Counted from the first letter of the stretch, positions 25,418-34,719 are shown. The stretch is DNA of 64,000 bases from Halomonas sp. HL-48 (GCF_001314875.1 NZ_LJZS01000017.1:1-64000); one strand, 5' to 3'. Translations and numbers: made by a program. The notes: generated by a model not told the origin, from the sequence alone.

Positions 25418-26584
25418 TCAGGGTACCTTGGTATCGTCACTTGCGCCAGTCACCTGGGGCGAGGCGATAATCCGCCAGTCCTGCCCCACGGCGCGAATAT
25501 CGTGGATCTTGAGACGCTGCTGGTCGGCCATCAGGGTCAACCCCGGCAGTGCAAACAGCGGCCGCGCCTCTCCGCCCAGCAGCGTAGGCGCGACGAACAG
25601 CTGTAATTCATCGATCAAGGCGGCATCGATCATCGCCCCGGCCAGGGTGGCGCCGGTCTCAACCAGCAACTCATTGACCGCTTCGTGGTTTGCCAGCCAC
25701 TCAAGCAGCGAAGGCAGGTCAACGCGCCCCTGATCGTTGGCGGGCAGTGTCTGAACCTCGGCCCCGGCGTCGGTCAACCGCTTTCGCTTGTCGACATCGT
25801 CACTGGTGGTCATCACCAGGGTCCGCCCTGGCGCCCGCAAACAGGCCGCCGCCAGCGGCAGCCGCAGCTGGCTGTCGACGATCACCCTGAGCGGCTGGCG
25901 GCTGGCGATGGTCTCGGCGTCGTCCAGCCCCAACTGCTCTGCGCGAACGGTCAGCCGCGAGTCATCCATGATCACCGATTCGACACCGCTGAGAATCGCG
26001 CTTGATCGGGCACGCAGTCGCTGAACCTGACAGCGCGCCTCGGGCCCGGTAATCCACTGAGACTCGCCTGAGCCCATGGCGGTGCGGCCATCGAGGCTCA
26101 TCGCCATTTTCAGGCGCACAAAGGGCCGTCCGGTAGCCATGCGGGCGATAAATCCGGGATTGAGCGCGCGCGCGTCGTCAGCCAATAATCCAACCGCCAC
26201 CTCGATACCCGCCGCTTCCAGCAGGCGGACACCCCGGCCCGCCACCTGTGGGTTGGGATCGATCATCGCCACCACCACTCGGGCCACCCCGGCGGCTTGC
26301 AGGGCCACCGCGCAAGGGCCCGTGCGGCCGGTATGCGAGCAGGGCTCAAGCGTCACGTAAACGGTGGCGCCCCGTGCGCGATCACCCGCCGCGGCTAACG
26401 CGTGAATTTCAGCATGGGGTTCCCCCGCGCGGCGATGAAAGCCCTCGCCGACCACCTCGCCGTCACGCACGATCACACAACCCACTCGGGGGTTGGGGTC
26501 GGTGGTGTACAGGCCGCGCGCGGCTAACGCCAGCGCGCGGGCCATATGGTGGTGGTCCTGGGTACTGAAAAACGCGGCGCTCAC
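25418..26584 (-). CDS. ribD: Bifunctional riboflavin biosynthesis protein RibD
   Basis: Pyrimidine deaminase plus reductase of riboflavin synthesis. The 388-residue product has the zinc deaminase motifs HAE (58-60) and [11 protein letters not shown] (near 81-91) in the N-terminal half and the reductase half (about 150-370) with [18 protein letters not shown]. It starts with GTG, whose bases overlap the nrdR stop. Only 43 bp separate it from ribBX, so the riboflavin synthase gene often found here in relatives is absent. Confidence 0.95.
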   Translation of the reverse strand: MSAAFFSTQDHHHMARALALAARGLYTTDPNPRVGCVIVRDGEVVGEGFHRRAGEPHAEIHALAAAGDRARGATVYVTLEPCSHTGRTGPCAVALQAAGVARVVVAMIDPNPQVAGRGVRLLEAAGIEVAVGLLADDARALNPGFIARMATGRPFVRLKMAMSLDGRTAMGSGESQWITGPEARCQVQRLRARSSAILSGVESVIMDDSRLTVRAEQLGLDDAETIASRQPLRVIVDSQLRLPLAAACLRAPGRTLVMTTSDDVDKRKRLTDAGAEVQTLPANDQGRVDLPSLLEWLANHEAVNELLVETGATLAGAMIDAALIDELQLFVAPTLLGGEARPLFALPGLTLMADQQRLKIHDIRAVGQDWRIIASPQVTGASDDTKVP

Positions 26585-27057
26585 GACAACGGCCTGCCGT
26601 CCGTGGGCTCCTGGGAGAGACGATCGATTTCAGCCCGAAACTCGTCCAGATCCTGAAATTTGCGATACACCGAGGCAAACCGGATGTAGGCCACCTGGTC
26701 GAGGTTTTTCAGCGCCTGCATGACCGACTCACCGATATCGCGGGCGTCGATTTCCCGATCGCCCCGGGCGCGTAGCGTCTGGCGGATCCGCTCGACGGCC
26801 GCCTCGATGGCTTCGGCGCTTACCGGCCGCTTCTCGAGCGCCCGCAGCATGCCCGCCCGCAGCTTGGTTTCGTTAAAGCTTTCCCGCGAGCCGTCGGACT
26901 TGACCACGCGAGGCATGACCAACTCAGCAGTTTCGTAGGTGGTAAAACGCTCCTGGCAGTTTGCACACTGACGACGGCGGCGCACCTGGTCACCGTCGGC
27001 AACCAGCCGCGAATCGGTCACTCGAGTATCGTTAGCACCACAAAAGGGGCAATGCAT
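26581..27057 (-). CDS. nrdR: Transcriptional repressor NrdR
   Basis: Represses ribonucleotide reductase genes in response to dATP/ATP. The 158-residue product has the N-terminal zinc ribbon ([11 protein letters not shown] and [12 protein letters not shown], 3-44) and the ATP-cone domain (about 49-140) beginning [18 protein letters not shown] use the ATG that gives MHCPFC; a TTG three codons upstream is also in frame. It heads the ribD operon and is divergent from the GH13 gene. Confidence 0.95.
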   Translation of the reverse strand: MHCPFCGANDTRVTDSRLVADGDQVRRRRQCANCQERFTTYETAELVMPRVVKSDGSRESFNETKLRAGMLRALEKRPVSAEAIEAAVERIRQTLRARGDREIDARDIGESVMQALKNLDQVAYIRFASVYRKFQDLDEFRAEIDRLSQEPTDGRPLS

Positions 27058-27151
27058 GGCGTTCAACCTGTTATCGGCCCGCGCTTCAACGCTGCACGAG
27101 CAAGCAAAATATGACCTGTTAAAGCGTTATTAACCAAGTATTGTAACGTTT

Positions 27152-27167
27152 TGGCACACAAGCTGCA
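27152..27167 (+). promoter_or_regulatory. Sigma-54-like promoter before GH13 gene
   Basis: TGGCACACAAGCTGCA keeps the GG-N10-GC spacing of RpoN promoters and differs from TGGCAC-N5-TTGCA at one position. The start of transcription would be near 27178, after the possible GTG start at 27174 and before the ATG at 27201. Confidence 0.4.
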
Positions 27168-27200
27168 CCGTTTGTGGAGGCCTGTTTACCGGACATCATT

Positions 27201-28964
27201 ATGACTGACTTCGACGCTCGCGTTCACGCCCACCTGGAGCACCTCTACGGCCCCCGCGCCGACGAGGTCCAGCGCCGGCTCAATCAGCATCTCGCCCACT
27301 TTTTGGCCACCACCCAGCGCCAGCCATCGGCCCAAGCGCCGGCCGAGCTTGCACCATCATGGAGCGAAAAAGACCAGTGGCTGATCAGCTATGGGGACTC
27401 CATCGTCGACGAGCAAACACCGCCGCTGGCGGTGCTCGATGATTTTTTACAGGCGCGCCTCGGCGACCTCATCAGCGGCGTCCACGTACTGCCGTTCTTC
27501 CCGTGGAGCAGCGACGACGGCTTTTCGGTGATTCACTACCGTGAAGTGAACCCCGAACTCGGCGACTGGCCGCATATTCAAGCCCTCGCCGGCCACTACG
27601 ACCTGATGGCCGATCTGGTGCTCAACCATGTGTCCCGGGAGTCGCTATGGTTTGTCGATTACCTGAGCGGCAGCCTGCCGGGACGCGATTACTTTATCGA
27701 GGTCGACCCGGACACCGACGTATCGGGCGTTGTGCGCCCGCGCAGCAGCCCGTTGCTGGTGCCCATTTCCACCCGTCGTGGCACCCGCTATCTGTGGGCC
27801 ACGTTTTCTGAGGACCAGCTCGACCTCAACTTCGAAAACCCCGACGTGCTGCTGGAATTTGTCGGCATTCTGCTGTTTTACCTCCAGCAAGGCACCCGCA
27901 TCGTGCGGCTGGATGCCGTCGCCTTTCTATGGAAACGCCTGGGCACCGCCTGCATTCATCTTCCCGAAACCCACACCGTGGTTCGCCTGCTGCGCGCCAT
28001 CGTCGACCACGTGGCCCCCGGCACCCTGCTGGTCACCGAAACCAACGTGCCGCACCACGAAAACATCAGCTACTTCGGGCTTGATCGACTCGACGGCAGT
28101 CCGCCGGACGAAGCCCATATGATTTATCAGTTCACCCTGCCGCCGCTGCTGTTGCACACCCTCACCCGGGGCGAAACCGACACCCTGCAGTCCTGGCTGG
28201 CAAGCCTGCCGCCGCTGCCCGACCACTGCACCTACCTCAACTTTACCGCCAGCCACGACGGTATCGGCGTGCGACCGCTGGAAGGCCTGCTACCCGACCA
28301 CGAGCGCGATGCCCTGCTCGAGCTGATGCACCGCTTTGGCGGTTTTGTCAGCATGCGCAGCAACCCCGACGGCAGCGACACGCCCTACGAGATCAACATC
28401 ACCTGGTTCGAAGCCATGCAGGGCACCCGCAAAGGCCCCGACCCGTGGCAAATCGCGCGTTTTTTGTGCAGCCAGGCGATCATGCTCAGCCTCCAAGGCA
28501 TCCCCGCGCTGTACATCCACACGCTGACCGGCACGCTCAACGATGTGGAAGGCGTCGAGCGCAGCGGCCGCCTGCGCTCGATTAACCGCCGTCGCTGGCA
28601 GCGCCGCGAGCTCGACCTGCTGCTCGACAGCACCGCCACGCCCACCCACGACGTGTTCAACGCCCTCAGCCGTCTGCTTGCGCGACGGCGTAAGGAAGCG
28701 TGCTTTCATCCCAACGCGGCACAGCGGGTGGTGTCGACTCCCCCATCGCTGCTGGCCATTGAGCGCGGCCCCCTCGCCGACGGTCGACGCCTGCTTGCGC
28801 TGTATAACGTCACGGAGCTGCCGCTGGCATTCGACCAGCTCGGCGACAACGTGCAGCAGGCGTTATCGTCAGCGCCCTGGCACGACCTCAACGAGCAGGC
28901 GCCGGAGTCGCCCACGGCCCCGCTGCCGCCTTACGCGGTACGCTGGCTGGTCAGCCATGACTGA
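27201..28964 (+). CDS. GH13_18 sugar phosphorylase (sucrose/glucosylglycerate phosphorylase-like)
   Basis: A 587-residue cytoplasmic glycoside hydrolase family 13 enzyme that probably splits an alpha-glucoside with phosphate to give glucose 1-phosphate. Seen: the TIM-barrel motifs LPFFPWSSDDGFSV (97-110), DLVLNH (138-143), RLDAVAFLWKR with nucleophile Asp238, and LVTETNVPHHENISYFG with acid/base Glu280. The last motif is typical of subfamily 18. Glucosylglycerate, glucosylglycerol and sucrose are the main candidate substrates; the first two are compatible-solute compounds that suit a halophile. A GTG nine codons upstream could also start it. A possible sigma-54 promoter precedes it. Confidence 0.85.
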   Translation: MTDFDARVHAHLEHLYGPRADEVQRRLNQHLAHFLATTQRQPSAQAPAELAPSWSEKDQWLISYGDSIVDEQTPPLAVLDDFLQARLGDLISGVHVLPFFPWSSDDGFSVIHYREVNPELGDWPHIQALAGHYDLMADLVLNHVSRESLWFVDYLSGSLPGRDYFIEVDPDTDVSGVVRPRSSPLLVPISTRRGTRYLWATFSEDQLDLNFENPDVLLEFVGILLFYLQQGTRIVRLDAVAFLWKRLGTACIHLPETHTVVRLLRAIVDHVAPGTLLVTETNVPHHENISYFGLDRLDGSPPDEAHMIYQFTLPPLLLHTLTRGETDTLQSWLASLPPLPDHCTYLNFTASHDGIGVRPLEGLLPDHERDALLELMHRFGGFVSMRSNPDGSDTPYEINITWFEAMQGTRKGPDPWQIARFLCSQAIMLSLQGIPALYIHTLTGTLNDVEGVERSGRLRSINRRRWQRRELDLLLDSTATPTHDVFNALSRLLARRRKEACFHPNAAQRVVSTPPSLLAIERGPLADGRRLLALYNVTELPLAFDQLGDNVQQALSSAPWHDLNEQAPESPTAPLPPYAVRWLVSHD

Positions 28965-29074
28965 AGGCTTAACAATAGCCGCCGGGGACAAGAAAAGGAT
29001 GTCTGGCGACGCCTCCCGCGTTAGTCTACGCGCCTCACTCTGCAAAGATGACTCTGCAAAAATCGAGGAGCGTT

Positions 29075-29881
29075 ATGCGCGACTGTTTATCCACATCCCG
29101 CTTGGCTTCACGCCACCTGACCGTTCTGGGCAGTGCCGTAGCGGGCCTGTTTCTGATGCCCAACGCCCAGGCGGATTCGCTGCCAGCCCCGATCCAGGCG
29201 CTGGCGGACCAGGGGCTGGAGATTCACGGCGAGTTTGACGCGCCCGGTGGGCTGCGTGGATTTGGCGCCAGCCGCCAGGGCCAGGAAGTCACCCTTTATC
29301 TGACGCCGGATGGTGAGCACGCCATTACCGGTTCGCTCACCGACCAGGACGGCGATAATCAGCTCGAAGAAGATGCCCTGGACGAACACGTCCGCGCGCC
29401 GCTTGAAGCGCAGACCTGGCAACTGCTCGAGGATAGCCACTGGATTCAGGATGGTGAGCGCGACGCGCCTCGGGTGATCTATACCTTTACCGATCCGAAC
29501 TGCCCCTACTGCCAGGCCTTCTGGGAAGCGGCGCGGCCCTGGGTCGAGGCGGGTGACGTACAGCTTCGCCATATCATGGTCGGCATTCTGGACGCAGACA
29601 GCCCCGGCAAGGCCGCAGCGCTGCTCGGTGCGGACGACCCAAGCGCCGCGCTGGCAGGCCACAAGCAAGGCGAGCGGGTCAGCGCCAGTGCCCAGCCCCG
29701 CGATATCGAAGAGCAGGTCTACGCCAACAACCAGCTGTTCGAAGGCCTGGGGCTATCCGCCACGCCGACCAGCGCCTTCAAGCGCCAGACCGACGAGGGC
29801 GTTACCCGGCTGGACCGCGTCGAAGGCATGCCGGATGACGAGCGCCTGGAAGCGATGATGGGCGGCCCGGCACCCGAGTAA
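29075..29881 (+). CDS. dsbG: DsbG/DsbC-like periplasmic thiol:disulfide protein
   Basis: A 268-residue exported thioredoxin-fold protein. It has an N-terminal signal peptide (to about ANAQA, near 33), a short dimerisation region, then FTDPNCPYCQAFW with the CPYC active site (Cys143, Cys146) and the cis-proline in SATPTSAF. CPYC is the DsbG-type site (DsbC usually has CGYC). It reduces or protects oxidised cysteine thiols in the periplasm. The ATG follows GAGGAG. It is convergent with the YeeE/YedE pair 12 bp away. Confidence 0.88.
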   Translation: MRDCLSTSRLASRHLTVLGSAVAGLFLMPNAQADSLPAPIQALADQGLEIHGEFDAPGGLRGFGASRQGQEVTLYLTPDGEHAITGSLTDQDGDNQLEEDALDEHVRAPLEAQTWQLLEDSHWIQDGERDAPRVIYTFTDPNCPYCQAFWEAARPWVEAGDVQLRHIMVGILDADSPGKAAALLGADDPSAALAGHKQGERVSASAQPRDIEEQVYANNQLFEGLGLSATPTSAFKRQTDEGVTRLDRVEGMPDDERLEAMMGGPAPE

Positions 29882-29893
29882 GCGATAGCCTTG

Positions 29894-30313
29894 TCAGGCG
29901 AAGCGCCTGGCGATCACCCAGCCCAGCAGCATGGTCGCCAGCATCGCCACCAGCGGTATTGTGGCGCCGCCAAGCGACGCGATGGCGGGCCCCGGGCAAT
30001 AGCCCGAGAGGCCCCACCCCACGCCGAACAGCGCCGCTCCACCGAGCAGTCTGGCGTCCAGCGTCTGCTTGCCGGGCAGCTGAAAGCGCCCGGCAAGCAT
30101 GGGGGCGGGCTGCTTCAGCACAACGCGGTAGCCGATGAAGGTGGTGATAACCGCCCCGCCGAGTACGAACATCAGCGTCGGGTCCCAGTCACCGGCGACA
30201 TCCAGGAAGCCGACCACCCTGGCCGGATCGGTCATGCCCGAGACCGCCAGTCCCAGGCTGAACAGCAGGCCGGCGACATAGCTCGCTACCAGGGTCAGAG
30301 ACTGTTTTTTCAT
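29894..30313 (-). CDS. YeeE/YedE family membrane protein, second half-unit
   Basis: A 139-residue inner-membrane protein with four hydrophobic segments. Two family signs are clear: the early GLALAVSGM-like stretch (SLGLAVSGMTDPARVVGFLD) and GVGWGLSGYCPGPAIASLG with the conserved cysteine. The family (DUF395, sulfur transport; TsuA, PmpA/PmpB) moves thiosulfate or other reduced sulfur. The ATG overlaps the stop of the upstream half-unit, so both form one transporter. Exact cargo is unknown. Confidence 0.85.
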   Translation of the reverse strand: MKKQSLTLVASYVAGLLFSLGLAVSGMTDPARVVGFLDVAGDWDPTLMFVLGGAVITTFIGYRVVLKQPAPMLAGRFQLPGKQTLDARLLGGAALFGVGWGLSGYCPGPAIASLGGATIPLVAMLATMLLGWVIARRFA

Positions 30314-30771
30314 GCCCCACCTCCCAGGACGTGCCGCACGACATAGACGGTCACCAGCGCGGCGACCAAAAACGTGATCGTTGCCGCCAGCGACCGCGGT
30401 GAGAGACGCGCAAGCCCACACACCCCGTGGCCACTGGTGCAGCCGCTGCCGAGCCCAGTGCCCAGCCCGACCAGCAGACCGGCCACCAGCATCAGCGGCA
30501 CGCCGCCCAGCGGCTGGCCGATGACCTCGTCGGGATGATTGACGACGTTGCCCCACCCGATGCCAAGCCCCATCAGCAGCAAAGGGCCGCTGATCAGGCC
30601 GACCAGAAACGCTACTCGCCAGGCGCTGTCGCCCTTTGGCCGTTGGGCGATCAAATTACCCACAATACCGCTGATCCCGGCGATTCGGCCAAGACTTGCC
30701 ATCAGCCAGACCGCCGAGATACCGATCAAGATACCGCCCACAAGCCCCTGCAGGCTCGATGCCAGGTCCAT
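30310..30771 (-). CDS. YeeE/YedE family membrane protein, first half-unit
   Basis: A 153-residue membrane protein with about four segments, the first gene of the pair. It has GGILIGISAVWLMASLGRIAGISGI (12-36) and the conserved cysteine motif GLGSGCTSGHGVCGLARLSPRS (about 106-127), known in the family to relay sulfur compounds. The ATG has GAGGAG upstream. Expressed from an AT-rich promoter region with a palindrome; in other bacteria such pairs are controlled by sulfide-sensing ArsR-type repressors, which is not shown here. Confidence 0.85.
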   Translation of the reverse strand: MDLASSLQGLVGGILIGISAVWLMASLGRIAGISGIVGNLIAQRPKGDSAWRVAFLVGLISGPLLLMGLGIGWGNVVNHPDEVIGQPLGGVPLMLVAGLLVGLGTGLGSGCTSGHGVCGLARLSPRSLAATITFLVAALVTVYVVRHVLGGGA

Positions 30772-30853
30772 GTTGTACTCCTCTTTGCCATTACCTGTCT
30801 TTGCAATTAATGGTCGTGGCGATTGCTTGGCGCCGCCACCAACATATAATAAT

Positions 30854-30865
30854 TATAAATTTATA
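30854..30865. promoter_or_regulatory. AT palindrome upstream of YeeE/YedE pair
   Basis: TATAAATTTATA is a perfect 12-bp palindrome in a strikingly AT-rich 60-bp stretch between the divergent transporter and ylqF-like genes. It is 83 bp upstream of the transporter start. It may be part of a promoter or a repressor site. Confidence 0.35.
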
Positions 30866-30962
30866 CCATATAAGAATATAAGGCCGAGATCACGCCTTAA
30901 CAACCGTTTACTGACCACCTTCTGTTAAGATGCAGCGCATTTGCTATTTGCAGGAGAAACCC

Positions 30963-31916
30963 ATGCTCGGCTGGTTCCCCGGACACATGAACAAGGCCCG
31001 CCGCCAGATCAAGGAGGCGTTGCCGGAAATCGACGTGGTCATCGAAGTGCTCGATGCGCGCCTGCCTTATTCGAGCGCCAACCCCATGCTGGCCGAGCTG
31101 ACCCGCCACAAGCCGGTGCTCAAGATTCTCTCCCGGGCGGACCTGGCCGACCCGGACCGCACCGACGAGTGGGTGGCATTTTTCGACGCCCAGGACGACA
31201 TGCGAGCACTGGCGGTGGCCACGACCAACCTCCGCGAGCTCAAGAAAATTCCCAAGCTGTGCCACGAGCTTGCCGGCGCGGTGCGCGCCGACCGGGACGT
31301 GCGCGTGATGGTCATGGGCATTCCCAACGTGGGCAAGTCGACGCTGATCAACGGCCTGGCCGGGAGAAAGATTGCCAAGACCGGCAATGAGCCGGCGGTG
31401 ACCAAGCGCCAGCAAAAGGTGCGCATCGACGGTCGCGTCGCGCTGGTCGACACCCCAGGGGTGCTGTGGCCCAAGATTGAAGACCAGGCCAGTGCCTACC
31501 GGCTGGCCGCCAGCGGGGCGATTCGCGATACCGCTATCGAGTACACCGACGTGGCCATCATCACCAGCGCCGAACTGGCCAAGCGCTACCCGGACGCGCT
31601 GACCGCCCGCTATAAGCTCAAGGCGCTGCCCGCGTACGCACCGGCCAGCACCGATGAGATTGATGCCGACGGCCCGCAAAAGCCGGACTTCCTGGCAATT
31701 GCCGGTTTTGACGGTCACGCAATCCTCAAGGAAATCGCCGGCAAGCGGGGCGGCCTGCGCCCCGGCGGTGAAGTCGACCTGCACCGCGGCGCCGAGGTCT
31801 TGCTGCACGAGCTGCGCGACGGCAAGCTGGGCAGGCTGACGCTGGAAACCCCAGACGATATTCCGCCGCCGCCCGTAAACGATAACGAAGACAGCGCCTT
31901 GCCTTCCGACGCATAA
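30963..31916 (+). CDS. ylqF: YlqF/RbgA-family ribosome biogenesis GTPase
   Basis: A 317-residue circularly permuted GTPase involved in late 50S assembly in bacteria that have it. Order of G motifs is permuted: G4-like SRAD (57-60, instead of the usual NKxD), G1 GIPNVGKST (119-127), then DTPGVLWP (G3). The N-terminal WFPGHMNKA is characteristic of the family. The ATG has AGGAG upstream. It is followed 58 bp later by alaA. Confidence 0.93.
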   Translation: MLGWFPGHMNKARRQIKEALPEIDVVIEVLDARLPYSSANPMLAELTRHKPVLKILSRADLADPDRTDEWVAFFDAQDDMRALAVATTNLRELKKIPKLCHELAGAVRADRDVRVMVMGIPNVGKSTLINGLAGRKIAKTGNEPAVTKRQQKVRIDGRVALVDTPGVLWPKIEDQASAYRLAASGAIRDTAIEYTDVAIITSAELAKRYPDALTARYKLKALPAYAPASTDEIDADGPQKPDFLAIAGFDGHAILKEIAGKRGGLRPGGEVDLHRGAEVLLHELRDGKLGRLTLETPDDIPPPPVNDNEDSALPSDA

Positions 31917-31974
31917 TGGCGCATCGACCGGCGATGCCGCGCGGCCACTGGACACTTTTTGGAAATAACGGCTC

Positions 31975-33222
31975 ATGGACACCCCGCACTCACAAGAACC
32001 GCCCACGCTCAAGAAATCGCACAAGCTGAGTAACGTCTGCTACGACATTCGCGGCCCGGTCCTTGACCATGCCAAGCGCCTGGAAGAGGAAGGCCAGCGG
32101 ATTCTAAAGCTGAACATCGGCAACCCCGCGCCGTTTGGCTTTGAGGCCCCCGAGGAAATTCTTCAGGACGTGATGCGCAATCTGCCCACCGCCCAGGGCT
32201 ATTGCGATTCCAAAGGCCTTTATTCAGCACGCAAGGCGATCATGCAGGAATGCCAGCGCAAGGAAATTCCCGGCGTCGGCATCGAAGACATTTATATCGG
32301 CAACGGCGTGTCAGAGCTGATCGTGATGGCCATGCAGGCGCTGCTCAACGACGGCGACGAAGTGCTGATTCCGGCCCCCGACTATCCCTTGTGGACCGCC
32401 GCCGCCCACCTGTCCGGCGGCCACGGGGTGCATTACCTGTGCGATGAGCAGGCCGACTGGGCACCGGACATGGACGACATCCGCGCCAAGGTCACCAGCC
32501 GCACTAGGGCCATCGTGCTGATCAACCCCAACAACCCCACCGGCGCGGTCTATCCGCCCGAGGTGGTACGTGAAGCGCTGGCCATTGCCAGGCAGCACAA
32601 CCTGGTGGTGTTTTCCGACGAAATCTACGACAAGATTCTCTACGACGGCGTCGAGCACACCGCCACCGGCGCGCTGGCCGATGACGACCAGTTGGTCATC
32701 ACCATGAACGGGCTGTCGAAAAGCTACCGCTGCGCCGGGTTCCGCTCGGGCTGGATGACCATTTCGGGCACCCTGGCCAAGCTCCACGCCCGCGACTTCA
32801 TCCAGGGCCTGACCATGCTGGCCTCGATGCGCCTATGCGCCAATGTGCCTGCCCAGCACGCCATTCAGACGGCGCTCGGCGGCTATCAGTCGATCAACGA
32901 CCTGATTCTGCCCGGTGGGCGCCTGCTGGCGCAGCGCGATATCACCGTGGAAAAGCTCAACGCCATTCCCGGGGTTTCCTGCGTAACGCCCAAGGGAGCG
33001 CTGTATGCCTTCCCAAGACTTGATCCCAAGGTGTTTAACATCAAGGACGATCAGCAGTTGGTGCTTGATCTACTGCTCCAGGAAAAAATCCTGCTGGTTC
33101 AGGGTACGGCGTTCAACTGGCCCGAGCCCGACCACGTGCGCATCGTCACCCTGCCCTGGGCGGATCAGCTGGGTGATGCGCTGGATCGATTCGCCAATTT
33201 TCTGGCGCGCTACCGGCAGTAA
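31975..33222 (+). CDS. alaA: Alanine aminotransferase AlaA-like (class I/II)
   Basis: A 415-residue PLP-dependent aminotransferase that makes alanine from pyruvate and glutamate in E. coli. Seen: NIGNPAPFGFEAPEEI (47-62), PDYPLWTAA, NPNNPTGAVYP (178-188) and the PLP lysine in NGLSKSYRCAGFRSGWM. It is cytoplasmic, on the same strand as the GTPase gene. The annotation follows close overall resemblance to AlaA; valine or other transaminase activity cannot be excluded. Confidence 0.9.
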   Translation: MDTPHSQEPPTLKKSHKLSNVCYDIRGPVLDHAKRLEEEGQRILKLNIGNPAPFGFEAPEEILQDVMRNLPTAQGYCDSKGLYSARKAIMQECQRKEIPGVGIEDIYIGNGVSELIVMAMQALLNDGDEVLIPAPDYPLWTAAAHLSGGHGVHYLCDEQADWAPDMDDIRAKVTSRTRAIVLINPNNPTGAVYPPEVVREALAIARQHNLVVFSDEIYDKILYDGVEHTATGALADDDQLVITMNGLSKSYRCAGFRSGWMTISGTLAKLHARDFIQGLTMLASMRLCANVPAQHAIQTALGGYQSINDLILPGGRLLAQRDITVEKLNAIPGVSCVTPKGALYAFPRLDPKVFNIKDDQQLVLDLLLQEKILLVQGTAFNWPEPDHVRIVTLPWADQLGDALDRFANFLARYRQ

Positions 33223-33255
33223 TCCCGGCGCGCCGATAAACCGTCGCCACGTCCA

Positions 33256-33284
33256 CTTGAAACCTGAACGCGGCGGACGTATCT
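33256..33284 (+). promoter_or_regulatory. Candidate heat-shock promoter of htpX
   Basis: A perfect CTTGAAA is followed after 14 bp by ACGTATCT, which matches the -10 pattern only at AT and the last T. htpX is heat-shock controlled in E. coli. The start of transcription would be about 75 bp before the gene. Confidence 0.35.
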
Positions 33285-33369
33285 AAATACACCAGTACGA
33301 CACGACGGCGACTGGCCTACTCAACGCAGTCACACTTTAGACGGTTACATCCAAGGGAGAATCCGCCAC

Positions 33370-34275
33370 ATGATGCGCATATTGCTGTTTTTAGGCACCA
33401 ACATTGCGGTGTTGTTGGTTGCCAGCCTGACGCTACGCTTGCTAGGGGTCGAAAGCTATCTCAACGCCCAGGGCATCAACTTCACCAGCCTGCTGATTTT
33501 CTGCTTTATCTTCGGCATGGCCGGTTCCATGATCTCGCTGTTCATCTCGAAGTGGATGGCCAAGCGAAGTACCGGCACGGTGATCATCGAAACCCCATCC
33601 AACTCCACCGAGCAGTGGCTGCTCGACACCGTGGCCGAGCTTGCCCAGGAAGCCGGCATCAAGACGCCGGAAGTGGGTATCTTTCCTGCCCAGCAGTCCA
33701 ACGCCTTCGCCACGGGCTGGAACAAGGACGATGCCCTGGTCGCGGTATCCGCCGGCCTTCTGAACCGCATGCGCCCCGAGGAAGTGCGCGCCGTGCTGGC
33801 CCACGAAATCGGCCACGTGGCCAACGGTGACATGGTGACTCTGGCGCTGATCCAGGGCGTGGTGAACACCTTCGTGATGTTCTTTGCCCGCGTCGTCGCC
33901 CACCTCATCGACGGCTTCCTGAAAAGCCGCAGCGATGGCGAAGGCGGCCTGGGCTTCATGGGCTACTTTGCCGTGGTCATGGTGGCCGAGATTATCTTTG
34001 GTATCGCGGCGTCGGCCATCGTTGCCTGGTTCTCGCGCTTTCGCGAGTACCGCGCCGACGAAGCGGGCGCGCGACTTGCCGGCACCGGTGCCATGGTCAA
34101 CGCCCTGGCCCGCCTGAAGTCCGAAACCGAACTGCCCGATCAGATGCCCGATACGCTACGTGCCATGGCCATCACTAAAGGCCAGACGCGCTCGCTGGTC
34201 GAGAAGCTGTTCGCCAGCCACCCGCCGCTGGATGCCCGCATCCGCGCGCTGAAAGAAGCCGCCTATCGCCAGTGA
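33370..34275 (+). CDS. htpX: Membrane zinc metalloprotease HtpX
   Basis: Inner-membrane quality-control protease of the M48 family. The 301-residue product has two N-terminal membrane segments (about 3-25 and 38-58), zinc motif HEIGH (145-149), two further hydrophobic stretches, and the third ligand glutamate in [11 protein letters not shown]. The start MMRIL with GGGAG upstream corresponds to the E. coli start. A terminator follows. Confidence 0.96.
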   Translation: MMRILLFLGTNIAVLLVASLTLRLLGVESYLNAQGINFTSLLIFCFIFGMAGSMISLFISKWMAKRSTGTVIIETPSNSTEQWLLDTVAELAQEAGIKTPEVGIFPAQQSNAFATGWNKDDALVAVSAGLLNRMRPEEVRAVLAHEIGHVANGDMVTLALIQGVVNTFVMFFARVVAHLIDGFLKSRSDGEGGLGFMGYFAVVMVAEIIFGIAASAIVAWFSRFREYRADEAGARLAGTGAMVNALARLKSETELPDQMPDTLRAMAITKGQTRSLVEKLFASHPPLDARIRALKEAAYRQ

Positions 34276-34296
34276 TGGGTTAGCTCATGATGCGCC

Positions 34297-34328
34297 GAGG
34301 CCCGCTTGATAGCGGGCCTCGTTGTTTT
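34297..34328 (+). terminator. Rho-independent terminator of htpX
   Basis: Stem GAGGCCCGCT/AGCGGGCCTC with a TGAT loop, followed by GTTGTTTTT, 22 bp after the htpX stop. Confidence 0.9.
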
Positions 34329-34404
34329 TGGCGGCGTAGCTAGCGATACGCTCCCCCGACAGCTGTCCTTCGAGCGGAGCCAATCAACCAAGCAGACCAG
34401 TGGG

Positions 34405-34719
34405 CTATGCGGCGTCCAAAGGCTTGATGCGCTCAACGTCCGCCTTGACGGATTGCTCTACCGCCCACAAATCAACCGCGCGTTGTGCATTCAGCCAGAA
34501 CTCGGGAGAATTACCAAACAAACGCGCAAGCCTGAGCGCCATTTCAGGACTGACAGCACGGCGCTCACGCAGCAGCTCATTGACTGACTGGCGGGAGACC
34601 CCCAGAGATTCAGCCAACCCAGCGACCGTCAGGTCGTAGTCCGGCATGAAATCCTCTCTCAGCATTTCGCCAGGATGGGTCGGCTTACGTTGCATACCAC
34701 CAGCGTTAGGAATAGTCAT
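34405..34719 (-). CDS. higA: HigA-family antitoxin
   Basis: A 104-residue HTH protein of the HigA/VapI type. HPGEMLREDFM (15-25) and LTVAGLAESLGVSRQSVNELLRERRAVSPEMALRLARLFGNSPEFWLNAQ are family hallmarks. It neutralises the HigB toxin encoded 15 bp upstream and should repress the operon through the palindrome at 35034-35043. The start has GGGAGGT upstream. Confidence 0.93.
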   Translation of the reverse strand: MTIPNAGGMQRKPTHPGEMLREDFMPDYDLTVAGLAESLGVSRQSVNELLRERRAVSPEMALRLARLFGNSPEFWLNAQRAVDLWAVEQSVKADVERIKPLDAA

